This document shows positions 52,077-62,035 of a stretch of DNA of 64,000 bases, piece after piece; position 1 is the first letter of the stretch; every line of letters begins with the position of its first letter. The DNA comes from Deltaproteobacteria bacterium (GTDB lineage Bacteria > Desulfobacterota > Desulfobulbia > Desulfobulbales > Desulfurivibrionaceae). The position numbers and the translations under genes are program-made. The notes below the pieces were generated by a model that was not told where the DNA came from, ran no database searches, and saw only the letters and a program-made list of their open reading frames with translations. Location of the stretch: NCBI GenBank assembly GCA_013349295.1, contig DUZW01000001.1, forward strand, positions 1 to 64,000, in the 5' to 3' direction.

Positions 52077-54368
52077 ATGTCACAATCGCTCATTATTGTT
52101 GAATCTCCGGCCAAAGCCCGGACCTTGCAGAAATATCTCGGTAAAAACTTTACGGTCAAGGCATCGGTCGGCCATATCATCGATCTGCCGGTTAAAACCC
52201 TGGGGGTAGATGTTGCCAATGATTTTGCCCCGCAATACGTCACGATCCGGGGCAAGGGGAAAATCATCACCGACCTTAAAAACGCGGCGGAAAAGGCAGA
52301 CACGATATACCTGGCCCCTGACCCGGACCGCGAGGGTGAGGCCATCGCCCACCATATCGCCGAAATATTAAAATCCGCCCACAAGCCCATCCGGCGGGTT
52401 CTCTTCCATGAGCTCACCAAGAAAGCAATCCTCGCCGCCATCGACCAGGCCAGCGAGGTCAACCAGCAACGTTTCGAGGCCCAACAAACCCGCCGCATCC
52501 TGGACCGTCTGGTGGGCTACCAGATCTCACCGCTCCTCTGGGACAAGGTCCGCCGCGGCTTGAGCGCAGGGAGGGTCCAGTCCGTCGCGGTCCGCATGGT
52601 CTGTGAACGTGAACAGGCCATCGATGCCTTTGTTTCGGAAGAGTACTGGTCCATCCACACCACCCTGGAGGGAAAAACGCCCCCTCCCTTCATCGCCCAA
52701 CTCGACCAGGCATACGGCAAAAAGATTGATCTCAAGAAAAACAAGATCGGCACCGATGCCGAGGCGCAGGCCATTGTCACTGCGGTGAAGAACGCCTCTT
52801 TTCTGGTGGAGAGCCTGGAAAAGAAAAAGAAAAAACGCAACCCGAGTCCACCCTTCATCACCAGCACCATGCAGATGGACGCCAACCGCAAGCTTCGCTT
52901 TTCCGCGAAAAAAACCATGACCCTGGCCCAGCGGCTCTACGAAGGTATCGAATTGGGAGCCGATGGCCCCACCGGCCTGATCACCTACATGCGGACCGAC
53001 TCCACCCGGATCAGCAACGAGGCCCTGGATGAAGCCCGCTCGTATATCACCGAGGCCTTCGGAGACCAATTTCTCCCTGCCAAGCCGAATATCTTCAAAA
53101 CCAGCAAATCCGCCCAGGACGCCCACGAAGCCGTCCGCCCCACGGATGTTCGCAATACCCCGGAAAAACTCGCACCTTTTCTGGAAAAAGACATGCTCTC
53201 CCTCTACACTCTGATCTGGAAACGCTTTCTCGCCTGCCAGATGGCCCCGGCGGAATATGATCAGACCACCATCACCCTGGTGGCGGCCAACGATTTTATT
53301 TTCAAGACCGTGGGCTCCATCATGCGCTTCCAGGGCTTTATGGCCTTGTATGAGGAAGCGGTGGACGAAAGCGCCTCTCCGGAAGGTGCGGACGGCAACA
53401 ATGCCACCCTGCCGGATCTGCAAAAAGGCGATTCCGTCTCCCTCCTGGCCATTGAACCGAAACAGCACTTCACCCAGCCCCCTCCCCGATATACCGAGGC
53501 GACCCTGGTCAAGGCCCTGGAAGAAAACGGCGTGGGCCGACCCAGTACCTATGCTTCCATTCTTTCCACCATCCAGGACAAGGAATACGCCCTCCTGGCC
53601 CAGCGCAAATTCATGCCCACCGATCTCGGCAAGCTGGTCAACGAACTTCTTGTCGCCCATTTCCCGGATATTCTGGATATAGAATTCACCGCCTCCATGG
53701 AAGAAAAGCTTGATGAGGTCGAGGCAGGCAACAGTCAGTGGCTGAAGGTTCTCCAGGATTTTTACGGGCCGTTCAGCAAGACTCTGGACACGGCCAAGGA
53801 GGAGATGAAGTCGATCAAGAAAACGGCCATCCCCACCGAACTTCCCTGTCCGCTCTGTGACGGAAAAATGGTGATCAAGTGGGGGAAAAACGGCGAATTT
53901 CTTGCCTGCGAGAAATATCCTGAGTGCAAACACACCCAGGATTTCACCAGAAATGACGAAGGTAAGATCGTACCCGTCGAGAGGGAGCAGCCGGCCGAAT
54001 CAGGCGAGCTCTGTGAAAAATGCGGCAAGCCCATGGTCTTTAAAATTGGGCGTTATGGGAAGTTTCTGGCTTGTTCCGGTTATCCGGCCTGTAAAAACAT
54101 CCGCGCCACCGGAACCGGGGTACCCTGTCCGGAAGAAGGGTGCACAGGAGAACTCATCCAGAAGATATCCAAACGGGGCAAGGTATTCTACAGCTGCAAC
54201 CGATATCCGGGGTGCAGCTTCGCCCTGTGGGACAAGCCGGTCAACGAAATGTGTCCGCAATGCGGGTCTGTCTATCTGCTTGAGCGGGAAACGAAAAAAA
54301 GCGGGCTGCAGCTGCATTGCCCGAACAAGGAATGCGGGTATGCTAAAAAGCTCGGCGAGGAAGAATAG
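52077..54368 (+). CDS. topA: DNA topoisomerase I
   Basis: MSQSLIIVESPAKARTLQKYLGKNFTVKASVGHI; three C-terminal C4 zinc fingers; start taken at 52077. Confidence 0.95.
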   Translation: MSQSLIIVESPAKARTLQKYLGKNFTVKASVGHIIDLPVKTLGVDVANDFAPQYVTIRGKGKIITDLKNAAEKADTIYLAPDPDREGEAIAHHIAEILKSAHKPIRRVLFHELTKKAILAAIDQASEVNQQRFEAQQTRRILDRLVGYQISPLLWDKVRRGLSAGRVQSVAVRMVCEREQAIDAFVSEEYWSIHTTLEGKTPPPFIAQLDQAYGKKIDLKKNKIGTDAEAQAIVTAVKNASFLVESLEKKKKKRNPSPPFITSTMQMDANRKLRFSAKKTMTLAQRLYEGIELGADGPTGLITYMRTDSTRISNEALDEARSYITEAFGDQFLPAKPNIFKTSKSAQDAHEAVRPTDVRNTPEKLAPFLEKDMLSLYTLIWKRFLACQMAPAEYDQTTITLVAANDFIFKTVGSIMRFQGFMALYEEAVDESASPEGADGNNATLPDLQKGDSVSLLAIEPKQHFTQPPPRYTEATLVKALEENGVGRPSTYASILSTIQDKEYALLAQRKFMPTDLGKLVNELLVAHFPDILDIEFTASMEEKLDEVEAGNSQWLKVLQDFYGPFSKTLDTAKEEMKSIKKTAIPTELPCPLCDGKMVIKWGKNGEFLACEKYPECKHTQDFTRNDEGKIVPVEREQPAESGELCEKCGKPMVFKIGRYGKFLACSGYPACKNIRATGTGVPCPEEGCTGELIQKISKRGKVFYSCNRYPGCSFALWDKPVNEMCPQCGSVYLLERETKKSGLQLHCPNKECGYAKKLGEEE

Positions 54369-54376
54369 TCGGGAAA

Positions 54377-55165
54377 CTAGAGCTTACCCTGAATCAAATA
54401 GGCGGTGTAACCGACAATCTCATAGAGCATCCAATACGTATCCTCCAAGCCATCACCGGACGGGACAAAACTCTCCCGGGTTATGGGCCTGTTGTCCCTG
54501 GAAACTGAGAGCAGGTCCAGATTCAACCCCTGCTTACGGAAGAGCGCTGCCGCCCTTCGCATATGGTTGGCCGAGGTAATGAGCAGGAGCCGCTTGATCC
54601 CCTTGCTCTCGCAGTATGCCTTGACGCTTTTAGCCTCGGCCAGGGTATTGTAGACCTTGCCGTGGACCGCAATCTTTCCGGCATCAATTCCCTGCCTTTC
54701 GAGAAGATCAAGAAGAATTTTGGTCTCGTGCACGCCCTTGATACTCACATCGCTCAGCAGCAAGGTGTCGGCCAGACCGCTTTTTATCGCCGCAGCCCCC
54801 ATGAGGATCCGCGCCGAACTCTGCCCCAACTGCTGATAGTCAAAAACATATTTGAATATCTCTTCTTTATTTTCCGCCGCATGTTTCACATACCATTTAT
54901 AATCAACCATCCCCCCAGGCACCACGGCGGCATCATACCTGCTCTGCCGGTCCACCGTGTCCTTCATGTACCATCTGGCCATGACAATCTGTGAAGTATA
55001 GGGGATACTGACGCCATAGAGGTAGACCAGAAGCAGCAACAAGCCAAAGCGTGTCCGCTCTTTCTTGAACAGCAGGATCAGGCCGATAAAAAAGACAGGG
55101 AAGAGCGGATTGAGAAAAAACCGGCCCACATCCTGAACAGTATAAAAAGGCATAGCAACCCTCAA
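54377..55165 (-). CDS. YdcF/SanA/ElyC family membrane protein (DUF218)
   Basis: AAVVPGGMVDYKW...LLLSDVSIKGVHETKILLDLLERQGID...LLITSANHMRRAAALFRKQGLN. Confidence 0.8.
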   Translation of the reverse strand: MRVAMPFYTVQDVGRFFLNPLFPVFFIGLILLFKKERTRFGLLLLLVYLYGVSIPYTSQIVMARWYMKDTVDRQSRYDAAVVPGGMVDYKWYVKHAAENKEEIFKYVFDYQQLGQSSARILMGAAAIKSGLADTLLLSDVSIKGVHETKILLDLLERQGIDAGKIAVHGKVYNTLAEAKSVKAYCESKGIKRLLLITSANHMRRAAALFRKQGLNLDLLSVSRDNRPITRESFVPSGDGLEDTYWMLYEIVGYTAYLIQGKL

Positions 55166-55329
55166 GGTACATTATCAGTGAAAACAAGCGGCGCCAACAG
55201 CCGTATTCCCATCAGGTATACTTGCAAAACAGCCCCATTACCACCCAGAAAAATAAAGCTGCTTGCCAAAAAGGCCGATAAGGAAATATGATACGGTATA
55301 GCTTGCGCAAAATACCAGGAGGCAACCCC

Positions 55330-55683
55330 ATGATTTCCGGCATCCATTCGGCACTTTCGGGCTTGACCGCCATCCAGAAAAAGATTGAATCAAACGCCAA
55401 TAATGTGGCGAACGTCAATACGGATGGCTACAAAAAAACACGGGTCACCCTGCACGAACAGGAACCACAAGGCATACAGGCCGTGGTGCAACAGATCCAG
55501 ACGCCTGGACCTATAGTGTACGAACAAACATCCGAGGGAGAAACCCTGGTTGAACAATCAAACGTGGAATTGAGCGAAGAGTTGCCCAACATGATGTTAA
55601 GCCGCCGCTTTTTTCAGGCCAACCTGAAAACCGTACAGATACAAGATGAAATGCTTGGAAGTCTGCTGGACATCAAGAGCTGA
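55330..55683 (+). CDS. Orphan flagellar basal-body rod (FlgC-like) protein
   Basis: MISGIHSALSGLTAIQKKIESNANNVANVNTDGYKKTRVTLHE...VELSEELPNMMLSRRFFQANLKTVQIQDEMLGSLLDIKS; no other flagellar gene in the window. Confidence 0.75.
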   Translation: MISGIHSALSGLTAIQKKIESNANNVANVNTDGYKKTRVTLHEQEPQGIQAVVQQIQTPGPIVYEQTSEGETLVEQSNVELSEELPNMMLSRRFFQANLKTVQIQDEMLGSLLDIKS

Positions 55684-56977
55684 AATCGCCGTCCTGCCGC
55701 CAGGTTATCCTGCCGTCCAGGAGGGTCAACACGGCTTTCCCCTGCAGTTCCCAGCCCAGAAATGGAGAATTCCTGCTCTTGGAGAGAATGCTCTCCCTGG
55801 AAAAAACAAACTTCATCTCCGGATCAATCACCGTTATATCCGCCGCTGCCCCCACGGAAAGGGTTCCGCCGGGCACCCCGAGAATCCTTGCCGGATTCAC
55901 CGAAAGCAATTCCACCATCCGCCGGGCATCAAGCTGATTTTCCCGAACAAGTTGCAAAGTTAACGGCACCGCGGTTTCCAGACCGATTATGCCGTTGGCC
56001 GCCAAATCAAACTCAATATCCTTGTCAAGCTCCGCATGCGGCGCATGATCAGTGGCGATTGCGTCAAGAGTCCCGTCCCGCAAAGCCTCCCGGACCGCGG
56101 CAACATCCGCCTCGGTGCGCAGGGGAGGATTCATCTTCGCCAGGGTGTTATAGCCATCCACCGCCGTCTCGGTAAGGGTAAAATAATGCGGCGCTGTTTC
56201 CGCGGTAACAGTCACCCCTTTTTCCTTGGCCCTTCTGATCAGGGCAAGCGACTCCCGCGTGCTGACATGGGCGATATGGATGGGGCGCCGGGTAAATTCA
56301 GCCAAGGCCAGATCGCGATACACCATGATTTCTTCGGCGACGTGCGGGATGCCCCGCAGGCCGAGCCTGGTAGCCAGCGGGCCATCGTTCATCGCTCCAC
56401 CGTGGCTGAGGGTCATCTCCTCGGCATGGGAAATAACCAGCAAATCATGGTCGCCCGCATACTCGAGAGCACGGCGCATGAGCTGACTGTTGCCCACCGG
56501 CAAACCATCATCGGTTACGGCAACCGCTCCGGCCTGACGTAATTCGCCAAACTCCGCAAGATGTTCTCCGTTGCTTCCGCTGCTGATCGCGCCCACCGGA
56601 TAGACCCGGGCAAAACCTGCCTCCGCCGCCTTTGCCAAAATGAACAAGGTCACGGTCTGATTGTCGTTGACGGGCCTGGTGTTCGGCATGGCTGCAACGG
56701 CGGTAAAGCCGCCGGCTGCGGCGGCACGGGTTCCCGTTGCGATGGTTTCCTTGTATTCCTGGCCAGGCTCACGCAAATGGACATGCATGTCGATCAACCC
56801 GGGGACCACCCACTTACCCTGCACGTCATAAACGATGCCCTCCATCTGCTCGGGAAGAGAGCCCGGTTGGGCCACCGCGCTTATCCTGCCATCCGCGATC
56901 AACACATCAAGGATCTGATCAATTCCGTTCGCCGGATCAATCACGCGCCCATTTTTTAAAAGAATAACTCCGGGCAT
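55673..56977 (-). CDS. pyrC: Dihydroorotase
   Basis: VVPGLIDMHVHLREPGQEYKETIATGTRAAAAGGFTAVAAMPNT; TDHAPH. Confidence 0.95.
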   Translation of the reverse strand: MPGVILLKNGRVIDPANGIDQILDVLIADGRISAVAQPGSLPEQMEGIVYDVQGKWVVPGLIDMHVHLREPGQEYKETIATGTRAAAAGGFTAVAAMPNTRPVNDNQTVTLFILAKAAEAGFARVYPVGAISSGSNGEHLAEFGELRQAGAVAVTDDGLPVGNSQLMRRALEYAGDHDLLVISHAEEMTLSHGGAMNDGPLATRLGLRGIPHVAEEIMVYRDLALAEFTRRPIHIAHVSTRESLALIRRAKEKGVTVTAETAPHYFTLTETAVDGYNTLAKMNPPLRTEADVAAVREALRDGTLDAIATDHAPHAELDKDIEFDLAANGIIGLETAVPLTLQLVRENQLDARRMVELLSVNPARILGVPGGTLSVGAAADITVIDPEMKFVFSRESILSKSRNSPFLGWELQGKAVLTLLDGRITWRQDGDFSS

Positions 56978-56978
56978 G

Positions 56979-57911
56979 CTAATCGCCTCCCATTATCAGA
57001 TAAATCAAAGCCATCCGCACAGCCACTCCGTTGGTAACCTGCTCCAGAATCACGGAACGACTGCCATCGGCAAGCTGCGGATCGAGCTCAACCCCTCGGT
57101 TTATCGGGCCGGGGTGCATGATGATCGCATCGGGCGAGGCTGCATCCACCACCTTTTGGGAAACTCCAAAAAATTTCGCATATTCCCGCAGAGACGGGAA
57201 CAGAGGATCCTGCTGCCGCTCTTTCTGGATCCGCAGGGCCATGATCACATCAGCCCCCTCAACTGCTTCGATCACGGTCCGGCTGACCTGAGCACCCAGC
57301 TCCTCAATGCCGGGCGGGATCAGAGTCGCCGGGCCGCACACCGTGACGGTGGCCCCCATCTTGGAAAAACCGATGATATTTGAATGCGCCACCCGGCTGT
57401 GGGCTATGTCTCCGATAATGGCGATTTTCAACCCGGCGATCCGGCCCTTGGCTTCCCTTACCGTCATCAGGTCGAGGAGACCTTGACTTGGATGCTCGTG
57501 GGTTCCGTCCCCGGCATTGATCACGGAGGCGTTGATATGGTCGGCCAGGAGGCGGGCCGAGCCCGACCTGGGATGCCGGAGGATGATGCAATCCGGATTC
57601 ATGGCAGCGAGATTCCGCGCGGTATCAATGAGCGTTTCCCCTTTCACCGTACTGCTGCCCGAGCTGGAGATATTAAAGGTATCCGCGCTCATGCGCTTTG
57701 CGGCAACCTCAAAAGAGAGACGGGTCCGGGTGCTTGGCTCAAAGAAAAAATTGATGATGGTTTTACCGCGAAGGGTCGGAACTTTTTTTATGGAGCGGGA
57801 AGATATTTCCTTGAACGATTCCGCTGTCTGCAAAACGGTACGAATATCTTCCGCTGAAAGATCGGCAAGTCCAAGGACATGTTTGTGGCTGAATCTGTAC
57901 TCGGGATCCAT
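56979..57911 (-). CDS. pyrB: Aspartate carbamoyltransferase catalytic subunit
   Basis: [46 protein letters not shown]. Confidence 0.95.
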   Translation of the reverse strand: MDPEYRFSHKHVLGLADLSAEDIRTVLQTAESFKEISSRSIKKVPTLRGKTIINFFFEPSTRTRLSFEVAAKRMSADTFNISSSGSSTVKGETLIDTARNLAAMNPDCIILRHPRSGSARLLADHINASVINAGDGTHEHPSQGLLDLMTVREAKGRIAGLKIAIIGDIAHSRVAHSNIIGFSKMGATVTVCGPATLIPPGIEELGAQVSRTVIEAVEGADVIMALRIQKERQQDPLFPSLREYAKFFGVSQKVVDAASPDAIIMHPGPINRGVELDPQLADGSRSVILEQVTNGVAVRMALIYLIMGGD

Positions 57912-58028
57912 ACGATTCTTTCCGTGAAAATTTCAGCGCGAACGATGCAACCATGTCGCGCAAAACATGATGAGCAACACCGCATCAACCAACAATAAAA
58001 AAAACAGGCGCCAATGGTCCAGAACTTT

Positions 58029-58670
58029 TTAAGGAATCATATGGAAAAGCCGCTTCCAGCGCACCGTGAAATTATCACTGTCCCATGACCAGTACAACAT
58101 AAAAGCCTTGCCCCTGATGGCCTTGAGATCGACAAATCCCCAGAATCGACTGTCATGACTGTTGTCACGGTTATCCCCCATGACAAAGACGGAATTGGGC
58201 GGCACGGTCACCGCTCCCATATTATCCCTGGGAGAAGGAAAGATTTCCGCATCCAGATTCACGGCGTTGGGCTCAACAAAAGGCTCTCCATTAACAAACA
58301 CCTTTTTGTGCACAATTTCAACCCGATCTCCGGCCACCCCTACAACCCGCTTAATGAAATCCTGGGAAGGATTTTGCGGATACTTGAAGACAATGACATC
58401 ATGCCGGTGGGGATCTCCCACCGTGATCCAAGTATCACCGTTCAAGGGATTTTTCACGCCGTAGCCGAATTTATTGACCAGAATGTGATCACCGATCAAC
58501 AAGGTGGGAATCATGGATCCGGAAGGAATCTTGAAAGCCTGCACCACAAAAGTTCTGATGAAAAAAGCGAGCAGCAAGGCAATAATGATTGCCTCGGTGT
58601 ATTCACGCACCAGAGATTTGCCAATGGCCTTGCCGGGATTTTTCTTCAACACGCTTGATCCTCGTTTCAC
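58029..58670 (-). CDS. lepB: Signal peptidase I
   Basis: FKIPSGSMIPTLLIGDHILVNKFGYG; KRVVGVAGDRVEI; VPPNSVFVMGDNRDNSHDSRFWGFV. Confidence 0.95.
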   Translation of the reverse strand: MKRGSSVLKKNPGKAIGKSLVREYTEAIIIALLLAFFIRTFVVQAFKIPSGSMIPTLLIGDHILVNKFGYGVKNPLNGDTWITVGDPHRHDVIVFKYPQNPSQDFIKRVVGVAGDRVEIVHKKVFVNGEPFVEPNAVNLDAEIFPSPRDNMGAVTVPPNSVFVMGDNRDNSHDSRFWGFVDLKAIRGKAFMLYWSWDSDNFTVRWKRLFHMIP

Positions 58671-58763
58671 AAACTATTCATCCGGATGAATCGAGATGCC
58701 GCCCTGCGACAAGTCAATCCCCGAAAAGGTGGCCACAAAATAAGCGAAGACCGAAATAAATAC

Positions 58764-58925
58764 AAGGGTTGGAATGGGTCCGAGCCAAAAAACTCTCTTA
58801 ATCCCATGAGTTGATAATCATGAATCATTTCCAGAAGTACGAACCACATGTAGTGGTAGGCATTTACAAATAACACAAGATGGCGGGATTTTTAAGTTTT
58901 TTTACCCGGACCCATTCCAACCCTT
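58764..58925. repeat. 162-bp segment bounded by a perfect 19-bp inverted repeat
   Basis: AAGGGTTGGAATGGGTCCG (58764-58782) and CGGACCCATTCCAACCCTT (58907-58925); internal ACCAC-ATGTA-GTGGT hairpin. Confidence 0.7.
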
Positions 58926-59126
58926 ACCTTCAATTATTCGATTTTTATGAGAAAAATCCAGGCCCTATCACTTACTTTATTCTTGACACCATGTTTTTTT
59001 TGTGTCTCTAATGCAATAAAATAGATGAAATCATAATCAGCAAGCGCAGTTAGAAAGTATTCCTCAAGGCAACCGATCTCGGCCTGCGGATGTAAACAGC
59101 CAGAAAATTTTGGTCACGGGGTGCTC

Positions 59127-60224
59127 ATGGGCAAGACCGGTTTTAAAAAATTACAATTGCCATCCCTGCATCTTCCTTTTCTCAAAAGGCAAACACTCTC
59201 CATCGGCCTTGATATCGGCTCCCATGCCGTAAAGATTTGTGAACTGGCGGAATCCGGCCAAGGCTATCAGCTCGTAGCCTTGGGAAGCGCCCTCCTCCCG
59301 CCCGATTCCCTTGAAGATGGCGCCTTGCAAAACCCGGAGGCCGTGGCCAGGGTCATCACCTCTCTCATCAGCAACCTGAAAATCAAGAATAAAAAGGTGG
59401 CCATCTCCATTTCAGGATACTCGGTCATCGTTAAAAAAATAAATCTGGCCGTAATGAGCGAAGAAGCGCTGGAGAAACACATCGAGTCAGAGGCGGAGCA
59501 ATATATTCCGTTCGACATTGAAGACGTGTACCTGGATTTTCAGGATCTAAAAACGAACACCACCGCCGAAGACCGCACGGATGTCATGCTGGTAGCGGCC
59601 AAGCGCGATGTTGTGGATGGATATCTCAACATGTTGCGGGGGGTCGGTCTCCAGCCGGTAGTCGTCGACGTGGATGCCTTTGCCTTGGAAAATGCCTTTG
59701 AAGCAAATTTCGGCATGGAAGACAATGTCGCCCTGGTTGATATCGGCGCCTCCAAAATGAACATCAATATCATCTCACACGGTGCTTCAATCTTGGCCCG
59801 AGACGTTGTTCTCGGCAGCCGCCAGTTGACCGAACAGATAGAAAATCTTTTTGGGGTCAGCTTTGAAGAAGCCGAAGCCTTGAAAACGGGTGAAATTGCT
59901 TCCAAGGAAAAGCAGAAGGAGCTTGAAACCCTTTTTGCGAACACCTGTAATCAATGGGTAACAGAGGTGAAACGGGCTATTGATTTTTATTATTCCAATC
60001 ATCCGGACGAAACTATTACAAAAATTGTCCTCAGCGGGGGCGGCGCAAATATACAGGGCCTTACCGAATTCTTTGAAAAAGAGACTGATATCCCTGTCGA
60101 AATGTTCAATCCTTTCACGCAGGCTGAGGTGGATAGCAGGGCCATTGATCCATCCTATCTGAAAAGAATTGCTTCTGAAATGACGCTTGCCGCCGGTCTG
60201 GCGACAAGGCCGGTGGAGGTATAG
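59127..60224 (+). CDS. pilM: Type IV pilus assembly protein PilM
   Basis: SIGLDIGSHAVKICELAESGQGYQLVALGSALLPPDSLEDGAL; actin-like; first gene of pilMNOPQ. Confidence 0.93.
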   Translation: MGKTGFKKLQLPSLHLPFLKRQTLSIGLDIGSHAVKICELAESGQGYQLVALGSALLPPDSLEDGALQNPEAVARVITSLISNLKIKNKKVAISISGYSVIVKKINLAVMSEEALEKHIESEAEQYIPFDIEDVYLDFQDLKTNTTAEDRTDVMLVAAKRDVVDGYLNMLRGVGLQPVVVDVDAFALENAFEANFGMEDNVALVDIGASKMNINIISHGASILARDVVLGSRQLTEQIENLFGVSFEEAEALKTGEIASKEKQKELETLFANTCNQWVTEVKRAIDFYYSNHPDETITKIVLSGGGANIQGLTEFFEKETDIPVEMFNPFTQAEVDSRAIDPSYLKRIASEMTLAAGLATRPVEV

Positions 60225-60228
60225 CCGC

Positions 60229-60780
60229 ATGATCCGCATCAACCTCCTGCCGATCAGGCAGATGAAAAAAAGGCAACGCTTGAAGACCGAGCTGCTGGGG
60301 TTTTCAGCCAGCCTTGTTCTGGTGTTGTTGATACTGGCGGTCGGCTGGTTTGCTTTAGCCGGAAAAATTTCCACCCTGCAGGATGAACTGGTTGCCCTTG
60401 AACAAAAGAAACTCTCCTACCAACCCATCCTGAAAGAGATAGACACGCTGAAAAAAGAGAAGCAGATGGTGGAGCAGAAGCTGGACTCCATAAAAAAACT
60501 GCAGGCCGGCACCAAGGTTACGGTACGCGTTCTTGATGAGGTTGCATCACGCACCCCCACAAGCCGCATGTGGCTCACCTCCCTGCAACAATCCGCCGGC
60601 CGCCTGCAACTGGAAGGCATTGCCCTGGACAACGAAACCATTGCCCAATACATGCAGCAACTGGAAGCCTCCGAGTATTTCGAAAAAACGGAATTGACCA
60701 GTTCCGCGCAGACGGATGTTGCCAAGCAGAAGCTGAAATCTTTTTCTCTCACAATAAATGTCGTCACACCGAGCAGTTAA
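60229..60780 (+). CDS. pilN: Type IV pilus assembly protein PilN
   Basis: MIRINLLPIRQMKKRQRLKTELLGFSASLVLVLLILAVGWFAL. Confidence 0.92.
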   Translation: MIRINLLPIRQMKKRQRLKTELLGFSASLVLVLLILAVGWFALAGKISTLQDELVALEQKKLSYQPILKEIDTLKKEKQMVEQKLDSIKKLQAGTKVTVRVLDEVASRTPTSRMWLTSLQQSAGRLQLEGIALDNETIAQYMQQLEASEYFEKTELTSSAQTDVAKQKLKSFSLTINVVTPSS

Positions 60781-60800
60781 AACCTTGGGCAGGAGAAGCC

Positions 60801-61451
60801 ATGGCGCTTGACATAAAACAACTCCAGGCGGGCCTTGAGAATTTTCTCGACAGCAAGGTGAGCCGACTTGATATAAAGCAAAAAATGATGATCGCCGCCG
60901 GAGCCTGTGTCCTGCCGTGCGTCGCTTTCTTTCTTCTTGCTTATGCCCCGAAAACCAAAGAAATAGAAACTCTTGAAACAAAAAAGGCCGGGATCGAAGA
61001 AGAAATACGGAACGTAGAAAAAATCGCCCGCGAGCTTTCGAAGCACAAAGCGGAAATGGCGGAAGTTCAACGACAGTTTACCGAGGCATCCCTGTTGCTT
61101 CCCGATCAAAAGGAAATCCCTTCGCTTCTGACAACCATTTCCGGACAGGCAACTTCTTCGGGCCTGGATGTTCTTTCCTTTAAGCCGCTTGCGGAAAAAC
61201 CCCAAGAATTTTACGCGGAAATTCCAGTGGATATCGGAGTACAGGGTTCCTATCATGATGTGGGCGTTTTTCTTGACAAGATCAGCAAACTCCCCCGTAT
61301 TGTCGCCGTGAACAACATCAAGATGGATACCCCCAAGCAGATGGGCGGAGAAATGATCCTGAATTCAACATTTCAGCTCGTCACCTACCGCTTTCTCGAT
61401 CCTGCGGAAGTTGCCGCCAACGCGCAGAAAAATGTACAGGGTAAGAAGTAA
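60801..61451 (+). CDS. pilO: Type IV pilus assembly protein PilO
   Basis: 216 aa, one TM then coiled coil; operon position. Confidence 0.9.
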   Translation: MALDIKQLQAGLENFLDSKVSRLDIKQKMMIAAGACVLPCVAFFLLAYAPKTKEIETLETKKAGIEEEIRNVEKIARELSKHKAEMAEVQRQFTEASLLLPDQKEIPSLLTTISGQATSSGLDVLSFKPLAEKPQEFYAEIPVDIGVQGSYHDVGVFLDKISKLPRIVAVNNIKMDTPKQMGGEMILNSTFQLVTYRFLDPAEVAANAQKNVQGKK

Positions 61452-61519
61452 CAGGTTCGCAACACGCAATTAAAGGGTTACAGAACGATAACCGCTACAT
61501 TCGGCGAGAACCACTCATC

Positions 61520-62035
61520 ATGATGAACAGCGAGTACTCAAAAAATATTTTCCTTGCGGTTGCCCTTATTGCGATATTGTGCTGCGAGGGTGCATGGAAT
61601 TCCGCCGCTGCCCAAACAGAGCCAGTCACACCCGGTGCCACCGCAGACAATCCGGCCCAGACGCTGGAAACACTCCTTACAAGCGGACAGCCCCCGCCTT
61701 TTGTATATAACCGCGAAAGACCGGATCCATTTTTCCCGTTTCTTACCCAGGAAATCATGAAGGCCAAGGCAGAACTTACGGGAACACAGAAATATGAACC
61801 GTCCCAGTTGACCTTGGTCGCCATCGTCTCAGGCAAGCGCGGGTTCGTGGCCATGGTGCAGGATTCCTCCGGCGTTGGTTATGTCCTGCGCAAGGGCACA
61901 AAAATTGGTGAAATGGGAGAAGTTACACAAATAACGCCAGACAAGGTGGTCATCGAGCAATCACAAAAAAATGTGACCGGTGGACGCACATCCCGCAAAG
62001 TTGAGATGATCTTAAACAAAGAGGGAGAAAAATAA
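61520..62035 (+). CDS. pilP: Type IV pilus assembly protein PilP
   Basis: RPDPFFPFLTQEIM...YEPSQLTLVAIVSGKRGFVAMVQDSSGVGYVLRKGTKIGEMGEVTQITPDKVVIEQ. Confidence 0.88.
   Translation: MMNSEYSKNIFLAVALIAILCCEGAWNSAAAQTEPVTPGATADNPAQTLETLLTSGQPPPFVYNRERPDPFFPFLTQEIMKAKAELTGTQKYEPSQLTLVAIVSGKRGFVAMVQDSSGVGYVLRKGTKIGEMGEVTQITPDKVVIEQSQKNVTGGRTSRKVEMILNKEGEK

Noticed and set aside
58667-58876. 69-aa minus ORF upstream of lepB
   Set aside because: Overlaps the 19-bp inverted repeat element and shows no conserved feature I recognise; not supported as a gene.
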